Part shown: positions 26,329 through 34,927 of the stretch, one piece after another | How the letters are laid out: each line of letters opens with the position of its first letter | How positions within the stretch are numbered: position 1 is the stretch's first letter | Source of the DNA: Streptomyces phaeoluteigriseus | GTDB lineage: Bacteria; Actinomycetota; Actinomycetes; Streptomycetales; Streptomycetaceae | Assembly: GCF_001896135.2 (NCBI RefSeq) | Contig: NZ_MPOH02000001.1 | Span: 61,511-125,510, forward strand | Reading direction: 5' to 3' | DNA length: 64,000 nt | Program-made: the position numbers and the translations under genes | Notes under the pieces: generated by a model | Seen by the model: the letters and a program-made list of their open reading frames with translations, nothing else | Told to the model about the DNA's origin: nothing | Database searches by the model: none

Positions 26329-27255
26329 TCATCCCGCCCCGGGTGCCGGCGCGTCTCCGAGGCGTCTGCCGACGCGTGCGGCCGTCTCACGCAGCCAGAT
26401 GTGGGCCGCGTCATGGGTGTGGACGGGGTGCCACCACAGGGCCTCGCGCAGCGGCACCGCCTCGTAGGGCGGCTCCACCACGCGTACGGCGGAGAGCGGC
26501 GCGAGGAGCCGGGCGAGGCGGGCCTGGACGAGGGCGATGCGGCGGGTGCCGGCCACCATGAGCGGCAGGAGCTGGAAGCTGTCCACGGACACCTCGACGC
26601 GTGGCTCGATGCCGAGCATGCCCAGCTGGCGTACGGCGGGGGCGTCGTAGGTGCGCTGGTAGGTGACCCAGGGCAGCCGGGCCAGGTCCTGGCGGGTGAG
26701 CCGGCCGTCGACACCGGGGTGGTCGTCGGCGACGACGAAGACCCAGCGGTCGTCGTAGAGGTCGGTGGCGGGGAAGTCGCTGATGACACCGTGCGGCATG
26801 AGCAGGCCGTCGGTGGCGCTCAGCAGGGTGGCCGTGTCGTCGACGACGGTGGTGGGGGTCTGCGCGAACCGCAGCCGGATGCCGGGGGCCTCCTCGTGCA
26901 CCACGCGGGCCAGTTCGGCGCCGAAGACGCAGACGGCGTAGTCGGACGCGATCAGCTTGAACTCGCGGCTCTCCCGGGCCGGGTCGAAGTCGGCCTGGCT
27001 GGCGAAGAGGCGTTCCAGCACGTCGTAGGCGGTGGAGGTGCGGTCCAGGAGTACCTGGCCGAGGGCGGTCAGCTCGTAGTGGCCGCCGACCCGGGCCAGC
27101 AGGTCGTCGTCGAAGTGACGGCGCAGCCGGGACAGCGCAGCACTCATCGCGGGCTGGCTGAGCCCGACGCGCTGCCCGGCGCGGGTGACGTTGCGTTCCT
27201 CCAGCAGAGCACGCAGGGCGACGACGAGATTGAGGTCGAGACGGGCCAGATTCAC
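26329..27255 (-). CDS. LysR family transcriptional regulator
   Basis: The product has 308 residues. The LysR winged HTH is RLDLNLVVALRALLEERNVT, AGQRVGLSQPAMSAALSRLR and RHFDDDLLARVGGHYELTAL. The effector-binding domain follows, with FKLIASDYAVCVFGAELARV and GLLMPHGVISDFPATDLYDD. It resembles the NahR/NodD-type subgroup that senses aromatics. It is divergent from the seven-gene aromatic operon starting at 27389, so it probably activates that operon in response to a pathway intermediate. The start at 27255 (MNLARLDLN) fits the family exactly. Confidence 0.93.
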   Translation of the reverse strand: MNLARLDLNLVVALRALLEERNVTRAGQRVGLSQPAMSAALSRLRRHFDDDLLARVGGHYELTALGQVLLDRTSTAYDVLERLFASQADFDPARESREFKLIASDYAVCVFGAELARVVHEEAPGIRLRFAQTPTTVVDDTATLLSATDGLLMPHGVISDFPATDLYDDRWVFVVADDHPGVDGRLTRQDLARLPWVTYQRTYDAPAVRQLGMLGIEPRVEVSVDSFQLLPLMVAGTRRIALVQARLARLLAPLSAVRVVEPPYEAVPLREALWWHPVHTHDAAHIWLRETAARVGRRLGDAPAPGAG

Positions 27256-27331
27256 GGGCTTTCCCTCTGCGGTGTGGCGCTGACCAGGGGGTAATTCACC
27301 GGGCGATGCCTGTCATCCACACAATCTATTT

Positions 27332-27343
27332 CCCTGATCACGG
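27332..27343. promoter_or_regulatory. Candidate LysR binding site in the divergent promoter region
   Basis: CC-C-TGATCA-C-GG is an interrupted inverted repeat between the LysR gene and the aromatic operon, about 45 bp before GTG 27389. It sits in an AT-richer patch (CACACAATCTATTTCCC) that could hold the promoter. Confidence 0.35.
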
Positions 27344-27388
27344 GTGGCGGGTCCAGATTAGTCGCACCGCAATCAGGAGGACATGTCC

Positions 27389-28384
27389 GTGAAACCTGAA
27401 GCCGCGTCCGCACTCTTCGCCGGACCCTTCGCCCTCGCCACCCTCTCCACCCCGGACGGGCCGGCCTTTCCCGCCCTCGTCACGGCGGACGCCCGGGTCC
27501 TCGATCTCCAGGTCGCCCTGGATGACGCCTGGTTGACGACCCGTCGCCTCCTGGAGGGCTGGGACTCGGCGGTGTCGCGACTGACCGCGCTGGCCGCCGA
27601 CAGCGGCTGGGCGGGAAGGCCCCTGTCGGACTTCCGGGTGCACGCGCCGGTCGAACCGCGCCAGGTGTTCCAGTCCGGCGCCAACTACCGGCAGCACGTC
27701 ATCGACCTCCATGTCGCACACCGGGACCCGGCCGACGACCGGCCGGAGGAGGAGCGCCGCGCCGAGGCCGCGGACATCATGGACCGGCGGGCCGCGGAGG
27801 ACCTGCCGTACGTCTTCATCGGTCTGCCGAGCGCGATCACGGGCCCCTACGACGATGTGGTGCTGCCCTCCTGGGCGGACCGGCCGGACTGGGAGCTGGA
27901 GCTGGCGGCCGTGATCGGCCGGCCCGCCCACCGCGTCTCGGTCGAGGAGGCCCTGGAGCATGTCGCCGGTTACACGATCGCCAACGACCTGACGGACCGG
28001 GCCACCGTGTTCCGCCGGGACATGCCGCAGATCGGCACGGACTGGCTGCGCAGCAAGAACGCGCCCGGTTTCACACCGCTCGGCCCCTGGATCGTGCCCG
28101 CGGGATCGGTCGCGGACCCCGGTGACCTGCGGCTGACGCTGAAGCTCAACGGTGAGACCATGCAGGACGAGTCCACCAAGGACATGATCTTCGGTGTCGC
28201 CCGCATGGTGTCCTACGCCTCGCAGACCGTGCGGCTGCTGCCGGGCGACCTGGTGCTGACCGGCAGCCCGGCCGGCAACGGCATGCACTGGGGCCGGCTG
28301 CTGCGTGACGGCGACGTGATGGACGCCTCGATCACCGGGCTCGGCGCGCAGCGCACCCGTTGTCTGGCGGAGGCGGCGCGGTGA
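27389..28384 (+). CDS. Fumarylacetoacetate hydrolase (FAH) family enzyme, operon gene 1
   Basis: The product has 331 residues. The FAH metal site reads DWELELAAVIG (Glu-x-Glu) with GYTIANDLTDR and the later GDLVLTGSPAGN loop. The insert VAHRDPADDRPEEERRAEAA after GANYRQHVIDL is unusual. FAH-fold enzymes hydrolyse C-C bonds of diketo acids or act as decarboxylases or isomerases. I chose GTG 27389 because AGGAGG lies 8 nt upstream; ATG 27383 is only 2 nt from it. Its stop overlaps the next gene (GTGA). It is the first gene of the aromatic operon and is paired with a second FAH gene at 32784. Confidence 0.88.
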   Translation: MKPEAASALFAGPFALATLSTPDGPAFPALVTADARVLDLQVALDDAWLTTRRLLEGWDSAVSRLTALAADSGWAGRPLSDFRVHAPVEPRQVFQSGANYRQHVIDLHVAHRDPADDRPEEERRAEAADIMDRRAAEDLPYVFIGLPSAITGPYDDVVLPSWADRPDWELELAAVIGRPAHRVSVEEALEHVAGYTIANDLTDRATVFRRDMPQIGTDWLRSKNAPGFTPLGPWIVPAGSVADPGDLRLTLKLNGETMQDESTKDMIFGVARMVSYASQTVRLLPGDLVLTGSPAGNGMHWGRLLRDGDVMDASITGLGAQRTRCLAEAAR

Positions 28385-29342
28385 GCCTGGACCGCACCGA
28401 TCCGGAGGGCTCGATCGCGCGGGCCGCGAAGGCGTACTCGAACTGGGGGCGCTGGGGCGAGGACGACGTGCTCGGCACGCTGAACTTCCTCGACGAGGCC
28501 AAGCGCCGGGAGGCCGCCGGGCTGGTCCGGCGGGGCGTCAGCTTCTCCCTCGCCCAGTCCTTCGACATGAACGGCCCGCAGAAGGGCTGGCGGCGCCGCA
28601 CCAATCCGGTGCACACCATGCTCGACACCGGCAGCGACGCCGCCCTCGGCAACCAGGGCTTCCCGCACGGCATCGGCGGCGCCGACGACGTGATCACCAT
28701 GCCCTTGCAGTGCTCCACGCAGTGGACGGCCTCGGGCACATCTTCGACCACGGCAGGGCCTGGAACGGCAGGCCCGCCGAGAAGGTCGTCACCTCCGACG
28801 GCGACCTGGTCACCGGCATCGAGCACATGGCCGCGCACGTGACCGGGCGCGGTGTCCTCCTGGACATCGGCCGCACGGTCGGCGACGCCGGGGAGCTGCC
28901 CGACGGCTTCGCGATCACCGAGGAGCACCTGACGGCGACCGCCGACGCCCAGGGGGTGACCGTCGGCCGCGGCGACATCGTGCTGGTGCGCACCGGGCAG
29001 CTGGCCCGGGTCCGCCGCGACGGCTGGGGCGACTACGCCGGCGGTCCCGCGCCCGGCCTGTCGTTCACCACGGCAGGCTGGCTGCACGGCAGCGAGATCT
29101 CCGCGATCGCCACCGACACCTGGGGCTTCGAGGTGCGGCCCAACGAGTTCGAGCACGCCTTCCAGCCGCTGCACCAGGTGGCCATCCCGCACATCGGCCT
29201 CCTCATCGGCGAGATGTGGGACCTGGACGCCCTGGCCGAGGACTGCGCCGCCGACGGCGTGTACGCGTTCTCGCTCACCGCCGCGCCCCTGCCCATCACC
29301 GGCGCGGTCGGCTCCCCCGTCAACCCCGTCGCCGTCAAGTAG
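28381..29342 (+). CDS. Cyclase/kynurenine-formamidase-like metal hydrolase, one missing base
   Basis: Joined across one break, the product is about 320 residues. The front half is DDVLGTLNFLDEAKRREAAG and SFDMNGPQKGWRRRTNPVHT. The frame is lost near 28727: CAGTGGACGGCCTC should be CAGTGGGACGGCCTC, with one G of GGG missing. It then continues as DGLGHIFDHGRAWNG and GIEHMAAHVTGRGVLLDIGR, the His/Asp-rich core of the cyclase family. This metal-dependent family hydrolyses arylformamides or isatin-type amides. The GTG start overlaps the stop of the FAH gene. The pathway role is probably opening or hydrolysis of a nitrogen-containing aromatic intermediate, but that is inference. Confidence 0.82.
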
Positions 29343-29365
29343 CCCGAGGAACAAGGGAGTTCCCC

Positions 29366-30496
29366 ATGAGCAAAGCCCGCACGATCCTGGTGATCGGCGG
29401 CGGCGCGGCAGGCAACGCCATGACGATCCTGCTGCGCCGCGCCGGTCTCGCCGTCGACCTGATCGAGGCCAGGGCCGACTGGAACGCCACCGCCGGATCC
29501 GGCATCACCCTCCAGGGCAACGCCCTGCGCGTGCTGCGCGAAATCGGCGTGTGGGACCGGGTCGAGGCGTCCGGCTTTGGATTCGGCTCCGTCGGCATCA
29601 CCACACCCGACGGCACCGTCCTCCATGTGCACGACGATCTGCGCACCGGCGGCGACGACCTGCCCGCCACCGTCGGCATGCAGCGCCCGCAGCTCCAGCG
29701 GATCCTCATCGACACCGTGCGCGCCAGTGGCGCCACGGTGCGGCTCGGGACCACCGCGGAGATCCTGGACCAGGACGCCGACGGCGTCGCCGTCCGCCTC
29801 AGCGACGGCACCGAGGGCCGCTACGACCTCGTGATCGCCGCCGACGGCCTCGGTTCCACCACCCGCGCCGCGATCGGCATCACCGCCAAGCCCGAGCCCA
29901 CCGGCATGGCCATCTGGCGCATCGCCGCCCCGCGCCCGGCCGGCGTGACCCGCACCGACCTCGCCTACGGCGGCCCCGCCTACATCGCCGGCTACTGCCC
30001 CACCAGCGACACGACGCTGTACGCCTACGTCGTCGAGGCCAACCGCGACCGCGCGTCGATCCCCGTCGCCTCGTACGCGGAGGAGATGCGCCGGCTCACC
30101 CGGCACTACGGCGGGTTCTGGCCGGAGATCACCGCGCACATCACCGACCCGGCGAAGGTCAACTACACCTGGTTCGACCGGATGCTGGTCGAGGGCTCCT
30201 GGCACCGCGGCCGGGTCGTCCTCGTCGGCGACGCCGCACACTGCTGCCCGCCCACCCTCGCGCAGGGCGCGGCGCTGTCGCTGGAGGACGCCTGGGTGCT
30301 CGCGCAGTTGCTGACCGGCTCCGACACCTGGGACGACGCGCTGTTCCAGGCGTACCACGAGCGCCGGATCCAGCGCGTACGCCCGGTCGTGGAGGCGTCC
30401 GTGCAGATCGGGCAGTGGCAGCTCGACGGGGTACGCGACGCCGATGTCCCCGGCCTGATGGGCCGCACCATGACCCTGCTCCGGGAGCTGCCGTGA
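29366..30496 (+). CDS. FAD-dependent aromatic hydroxylase (salicylate/3-hydroxybenzoate hydroxylase type)
   Basis: The product has 376 residues. The FAD GxGxxG motif is VIGGGAAGNAMTILLRRAGL, the acidic end of strand 2 is LIEARADWN, the DG motif is LVIAADGLGSTTRA and the GD motif is VVLVGDAAHCCPPTLAQGAA. This is the small class A monooxygenase group that acts on salicylate, 3-hydroxybenzoate or 6-hydroxynicotinate. GGGAG sits 6 nt before ATG 29366. Its stop overlaps the GTG of the amidohydrolase that follows. The likely role is ring hydroxylation ahead of the extradiol dioxygenase two genes downstream. Confidence 0.92.
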   Translation: MSKARTILVIGGGAAGNAMTILLRRAGLAVDLIEARADWNATAGSGITLQGNALRVLREIGVWDRVEASGFGFGSVGITTPDGTVLHVHDDLRTGGDDLPATVGMQRPQLQRILIDTVRASGATVRLGTTAEILDQDADGVAVRLSDGTEGRYDLVIAADGLGSTTRAAIGITAKPEPTGMAIWRIAAPRPAGVTRTDLAYGGPAYIAGYCPTSDTTLYAYVVEANRDRASIPVASYAEEMRRLTRHYGGFWPEITAHITDPAKVNYTWFDRMLVEGSWHRGRVVLVGDAAHCCPPTLAQGAALSLEDAWVLAQLLTGSDTWDDALFQAYHERRIQRVRPVVEASVQIGQWQLDGVRDADVPGLMGRTMTLLRELP

Positions 30497-31490
30497 CCGC
30501 GCCGACCATCGACGTTCACGCCCACATCCTGCTGCCCGAGGTCGAGGCCCTGGTCGACGGGCGGCCGGGACACGCCGACGCGCGCGCCCTCGACGCCCGG
30601 CGCAACGGCCCCGCCGCGCTCGCGGTCAACGGCCCGATGGTGCGCGAGCGCATCCGTGTCATGACCGACGTGTCCGCCCGCCTCTCCGCGATGGACGCCC
30701 AGGGCGTGGACGTCCAGCTCGTCAGCCCGTCCCCCTCGCACTACCACTACTGGGCGGACGAGGAGACGGCCGAGAAGGTGTACCGGCTGACCAACGAGGC
30801 GACAGCCGCGCACTGTTCGGCGGCGCCCGACCGGCTCCGCGGCCTCGGCCTCGTACCGCTCCAGCACCCCGACGCCGCCGTAGGCGCGCTCGAACACGCT
30901 CTGGAACAGGGGCTGTCGGGGATCGAGATCTCCAGCCACGCGCCGGGCCGCGAGCTGTCCGACCCGGCGTACGAACCGCTGTGGACGCGGGCCGAGGAGA
31001 CGGGCGCCCTCGTCTTCCTGCACCCCTTCGGCTGCACGCTCGACGAGCGGCTCGACCGGTGGTACCTGTCCAACAGTGTCGGACAGCCCACCGAGAACGC
31101 GGTCGCCCTCTCGCACCTGATCTTCTCCGGCGTCCTCGACCGCCATCCGGCGCTCAACCTGATCGCGGCGCACGGCGGCGGCTATCTGCCGACCCACATC
31201 GGCCGCTCCGACCACGCGTGGTCGGCCGCTCCGACGCGGGGGCCGGCTGCGCGCATCCGCCAAGCAGCTACCTCAAGCGGCTGTACTTCGACTCGCTGGT
31301 CCACGACCCGCAGGTGCTGCGGGAGTTGGTGCGGGTGGCGGGCGCCGACCGCGTCCTGCTCGGCTCCGACTTCCCCTTCGACATGGGCACCGACGACCCG
31401 GTCGGCGCCCTGCGCGCCGCCCGGCTCCCGGACGCCGACTTCCACGCCGTACGGGGCGGCAACGCGGCCGCCCTCCTGAGGAAGGACTGA
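30493..31490 (+). CDS. ACMSD-type amidohydrolase/decarboxylase, one missing base
   Basis: Joined across one break, the product is about 332 residues. Metal ligands are visible in TIDVHAHILLPE (His-x-His), VFLHPFG, NLIAAHGGGYLPTHIG and DRVLLGSDFPFDMG (Asp). The frame is lost near 31228: TCGGCCGCTCC should be TCGGCCCGCTCC (C missing from CCC), giving WSARSDAGAGCAHPPSSYLK. This family includes aminocarboxymuconate-semialdehyde decarboxylase and o-pyrocatechuate or gamma-resorcylate decarboxylases. Its place between a hydroxylase and an extradiol dioxygenase suggests non-oxidative decarboxylation. Start GTG 30493 overlaps the hydroxylase stop. Confidence 0.85.
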
Positions 31491-31495
31491 CCACC

Positions 31496-32431
31496 ATGAC
31501 GCGACTGCTCACCCACCTCCGGCACGTCGACCTCGCCGTGCCCGACTACGACAAGCAGCTCGACTTCTACTCCGGCGTCTGGGGCCTGACCAAGGTCGCC
31601 GAGGACTCCGGCATCTCCTTCCTTGCCGCCGAAGGCTCCCCCGAGCAGTACGTCGTCCGCCTGCGCCGGGCCGACGAGAAGCGCCTCGACCTCGTCTCGT
31701 ACGGTGCGGCATCCCCGGCGGACGTGGACACCCTCGCCGAACAACTCCTGGCCGGTGGGGTGCAGTTGATTTCGCAACCGGGGAAGGTCGACACCCCCGG
31801 CGGCGGCTACGGCTTCCGCTTCTTCGACGTCGACGGGCGCACCATCGAGGTCTCCGCCGACGTCGAGGTGAGGCAGCACCGCAGGATCGAGGAGAAGGAG
31901 GCGATCCCGGTCAAGCTGTCCCACGTCGTCCTCAACTCCGCCGATCTCAACAGGACTCGCGCCTGGTACGAGCGCCACCTCGGCTTCCGCCTCTCCGACA
32001 CGCTCAGCTCCCCGCACATGGGCGAGGTCATGCACTTCATGCGGATCAGCAACCAGCACCACTCGATGGCCATCGCCCAGGGTCCGCACACCGCCCTGCA
32101 CCACATCTCCTTCGAGATGCGGGGCCTCGACGAGTACATGCGCGGTTCCGGCCGCGTGATCCGCGCCGGGTTCCGCAAGATCTGGGGTCCGGGACGGCAC
32201 ATGGCGGGCGACAACACCTTCACGTACTTCCTGGACCCGCACGGCAACACCGTCGAGTACACCACCGAGCTGGAGTGCCTCGACGAGGACACCTGGCACC
32301 CGCACGTCTACGACTTCTCCCGTCCCGAGGTCACCGACCAGTGGGGCACGGCCAACCCGATGAACGAACTCATCGCCAAGGAGTCCTTCAACGACCCCGA
32401 CCGGGGCGTCTTCATCGCCCCACCGGTCTGA
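31496..32431 (+). CDS. Extradiol ring-cleavage dioxygenase (VOC family, two-domain)
   Basis: The product has 311 residues in two VOC repeats. The second repeat carries the Fe(II) triad: His in VKLSHVVLNSADL, His in HTALHHISFEM and Glu in GNTVEYTTELE, which is the pattern of catechol 2,3-dioxygenases. The first repeat (LRHVDLAVPDYDKQLDFYSG) is the non-catalytic N-terminal domain. Length fits type I extradiol dioxygenases. It starts 6 bp after the amidohydrolase and should cleave a catecholic product of the hydroxylase/decarboxylase pair. A 350-bp gap follows before the next gene. Confidence 0.92.
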   Translation: MTRLLTHLRHVDLAVPDYDKQLDFYSGVWGLTKVAEDSGISFLAAEGSPEQYVVRLRRADEKRLDLVSYGAASPADVDTLAEQLLAGGVQLISQPGKVDTPGGGYGFRFFDVDGRTIEVSADVEVRQHRRIEEKEAIPVKLSHVVLNSADLNRTRAWYERHLGFRLSDTLSSPHMGEVMHFMRISNQHHSMAIAQGPHTALHHISFEMRGLDEYMRGSGRVIRAGFRKIWGPGRHMAGDNTFTYFLDPHGNTVEYTTELECLDEDTWHPHVYDFSRPEVTDQWGTANPMNELIAKESFNDPDRGVFIAPPV

Positions 32432-32783
32432 CCGGTCCCCCGCACCGGGGACGCGCCGACACCGTCCACGCCCTGGCTCGCGTCGTCGCGTCCCCGGCCC
32501 TTTCCCGCCACCACCGCCCACGCCACCGAGCCGTTCGACACCGACCCCGGTCCCCGCGACGTGGCCGCGCTGTCGCGCGGCCCGGCACGGGGGAGGGCTG
32601 ACCTCTCCGGAGACCGCCCCGGCCCGGGGAGCGATCTCTCCCGAGACCGCCGACGCCACACAGCTCGGAGGGGCAGGGCATGGCCGCCCGCCGCGCCGGG
32701 CGCATGCGCGAGGTCCGCACCGACACGGGGCCACGACCCGCCGCGCCTCCCTCGACCGATCCCCCTCCCCCAGGAGCCGCACC
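32432..32783. other. 350-bp noncoding gap within the aromatic operon
   Basis: No gene is seen. GTCCCC and GGGGAC around a short loop (about 32434-32451) may form a weak terminator or attenuator just after the dioxygenase. The second half is C-rich and ends with the ribosome site AGGAG ahead of ATG 32784. A second promoter for the last two genes is possible. Confidence 0.4.
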
Positions 32784-33755
32784 ATGCGTTTCGCCGCGTA
32801 CGAGCACCGTCAGCGCCACCGCGTGGCCGTCGTGGAGGACGACGGCACCCTCTACCCGCTGCCCGGCGTCACCTCCCTCACCGCGCTGCTCGCGGAGACC
32901 GGCGGCCTGCCCGGACTGCTCGCCGCGGGCGCCGCCGCCCTCGACGTGCCGCCCGGCCCGCAGGTCTCCGAGGTGCGGCTGCTGCCGCCGCTCCAGCCCG
33001 CGTCGGTACGGGACTTCGTCACCTTCGAGGAGCACGTCGAAGGCGTACGCCGCTCCGTCGACGGCGTGTCCGGGGTCCCCGAGCAGTGGTACGCGGCGCC
33101 GACCTTCTACTTCACCAACCCCCACGCGGTCCACGGCCCGCACGACGACGTCCCCGTGCCGCCCGGGTCGTCCGTCCTGGACTTCGAGCTGGAGGTCGGT
33201 GCGGTGATCGGCCGGGAGGGCCGCGACCTGACTCCCGAGCGGGCCCGCGACCACATCGTCGGCTACACCGTGTTCAACGACTGGTCCGCGCGCGATCTGC
33301 AGGGCGCCGAGATGAAAGTGGGACTCGGCCCCTGCAAGGGCAAGGACACCGCCACCACCCTCGGCCCGTACCTGGTCACCGCCGACGAGCTGGAACCGCA
33401 CCGGGACGCCGACGGCTTCCTGCGCCTGGCCCTGCGGGCCGAGGTCAACGGTGAGACGGTCGGTGAGGACCTGCTGTCCAACATGAGCTGGACCTTCGAG
33501 GAGATGGCCGCCTACGCCTCCCGCGGCACCCGCGTGATGCCGGGTGACGTCCTCGGCTCGGGCACCTGCGGCAACGGGGGCTGCCTCGCCGAACTGTGGG
33601 GCCTGCGCGGCGAGCGGAACCCGCCGCCGCTGAAGCCGGGCGACACCGTCTCCCTGACCGTCGAGGGCCTCGGCACGCTCACGACCACCGTCGCACCCGG
33701 CGCGGAGCCCGTGCCCCTGCCGGCCGGCCGCCGCCGCACCAGGGAGCGGCCGTGA
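32784..33755 (+). CDS. FAH-family hydrolase/isomerase, operon gene 6
   Basis: The product has 323 residues. Metal site residues appear in VLDFELEVGAVIGREGRDLT (Glu-x-Glu), then GYTVFNDWSARDLQGAEMKV and LGPCKGKDTATTLGPYLVTA, and LGSGTCGNGGCLAELWG is the usual late loop. It resembles fumarylacetoacetase and 2-keto-4-pentenoate hydratase relatives more closely than the first FAH gene does. It could hydrolyse the ring-opened product of the dioxygenase. Ribosome site AGGAG is 9 nt before the ATG. Its stop overlaps the SDR start (GTGA). Confidence 0.9.
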   Translation: MRFAAYEHRQRHRVAVVEDDGTLYPLPGVTSLTALLAETGGLPGLLAAGAAALDVPPGPQVSEVRLLPPLQPASVRDFVTFEEHVEGVRRSVDGVSGVPEQWYAAPTFYFTNPHAVHGPHDDVPVPPGSSVLDFELEVGAVIGREGRDLTPERARDHIVGYTVFNDWSARDLQGAEMKVGLGPCKGKDTATTLGPYLVTADELEPHRDADGFLRLALRAEVNGETVGEDLLSNMSWTFEEMAAYASRGTRVMPGDVLGSGTCGNGGCLAELWGLRGERNPPPLKPGDTVSLTVEGLGTLTTTVAPGAEPVPLPAGRRRTRERP

Positions 33756-34510
33756 GCGGTCCGCACCCCGAGCGGCTCCTGGGCAAGGTCGTCGTCGTCA
33801 CGGGCGCGGCCCGCGGCCAGGGCGCGGCGGAGGCGGAGGCCCTCGCCCGGGAGGGCGCCCGCGTCGTCGCCACCGACGTCGATCCCGCGCCCGGCTGCCG
33901 CCACCTGGACGTCACCAGCGAGAAGGAGTGGGCCGCACTCGCCGCCGAACTGCGCGAGGCGTACGGGCAGGTGCACGGTCTGGTGAACAACGCGGGCGTC
34001 ACCTGGCGCGCCCGGATCGGCGAGGTCCGTCCCGAGGACATGGCACGCGTCCACGCGGTCAACGTCACCGGCCCGCTCCTCGGCATCCAGCACCTCGCGC
34101 CGCTGATGCCGGCCGGCTCGTCGGTCGTCAACGTCGGCTCCTCGGCCGCCCTGACCGCCCACTACCCGGTCGCCTACACGACCAGCAAGTGGGCGCTGCG
34201 CGGGTTGTCGAAGACGGCCGCCCTGGAGCTGGGCCCGCGCGGCATCCGCGTCAACACGATCCACCCGGGCTACATCGAGACGGAGATGACCGCGTGCGCC
34301 GCGCCGGCCTTCCGCGAGGCCAACATCCGGGAGACGCCGCTCGGCCGCACCGGGACCGTCGGCGAGGTGGCCCCGCTGGTCGTCTTCCTGCTGTCGGACG
34401 AGTCGTCGTTCATCACCGGCGCCGAGATTCCCGTGGACGGCGGTCTGACCGCGCACGGCGGCGTCAAGTCCGTCTCCGACGCCCTGCTCGGCCCGGAGGC
34501 CGGCGGTTGA
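33752..34510 (+). CDS. Short-chain dehydrogenase/reductase (SDR)
   Basis: The product has 252 residues. The NAD-binding motif is VVVTGAARGQGAAEAEALAR (TGxxxGxG), followed by NNAGV, the catalytic Ser in NVGSSAALTAHYPV and the Tyr-x-x-x-Lys in YTTSKWALRG. Residue Asp in VATDVDPAPG suggests NAD preference. The GTG start at 33752 overlaps the stop of the second FAH gene. It is the last gene of the aromatic operon. A 21-codon fragment of another SDR follows at once. Confidence 0.93.
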   Translation: MSGPHPERLLGKVVVVTGAARGQGAAEAEALAREGARVVATDVDPAPGCRHLDVTSEKEWAALAAELREAYGQVHGLVNNAGVTWRARIGEVRPEDMARVHAVNVTGPLLGIQHLAPLMPAGSSVVNVGSSAALTAHYPVAYTTSKWALRGLSKTAALELGPRGIRVNTIHPGYIETEMTACAAPAFREANIRETPLGRTGTVGEVAPLVVFLLSDESSFITGAEIPVDGGLTAHGGVKSVSDALLGPEAGG

Positions 34511-34573
34511 ACCGGCTTCGAGGGGAAGGTGGCCCTGATCCCCGGCACCGCCCGGGGTCAGGGCCGGGACCCT
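34511..34573 (+). pseudogene. N-terminal fragment of a second SDR
   Basis: Directly after the SDR stop, in a different frame, comes TGFEGKVALIPGTARGQGRD, the nucleotide-binding start of a typical SDR (FxGKVAxITGxxRGxG). It stops matching after 21 codons. The rest of the gap to 34927 has an open plus-strand frame with no recognisable domain. This is probably the leftover of a deleted paralogue. Confidence 0.5.
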
Positions 34574-34927
34574 GACCGGCACGGCATACTTGCCCACTCC
34601 CTGGTCACCGCGGCCCCCGGCGTCCTGGTCGACGGCATCGGGTTGTGGCGGCTCGGCACTGGCCTGCCTCGGCCCTCTCGCCCCCCGGGACGCGGCGAAC
34701 TGCCCGTCATGGCCCTCGTGTTCACCTCCGCGTCCTTCAGCGTGCCCGCGGTCATCGACGGAACGGCGGCCATCCACGGCGGTCTGCACGATGCGTTCGG
34801 CGCCCACTCCGAAACGGTCGCCTTCCTCCGCGCTCTCGCCCCGCTCGCCCGGTGGCTGCGCGCTCACCGCACCCCGCAAGGAAGGTCCACCAGCAGGCGT
34901 GACCTCCCTGACCACCCGGTCCGTCCA

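Noticed and set aside
28700..28740. Programmed ribosomal frameshift in the cyclase gene
   Set aside because: There is no slippery heptamer or pseudoknot, and many unrelated genes in the window show the same type of one-base loss, so sequence error is simpler.
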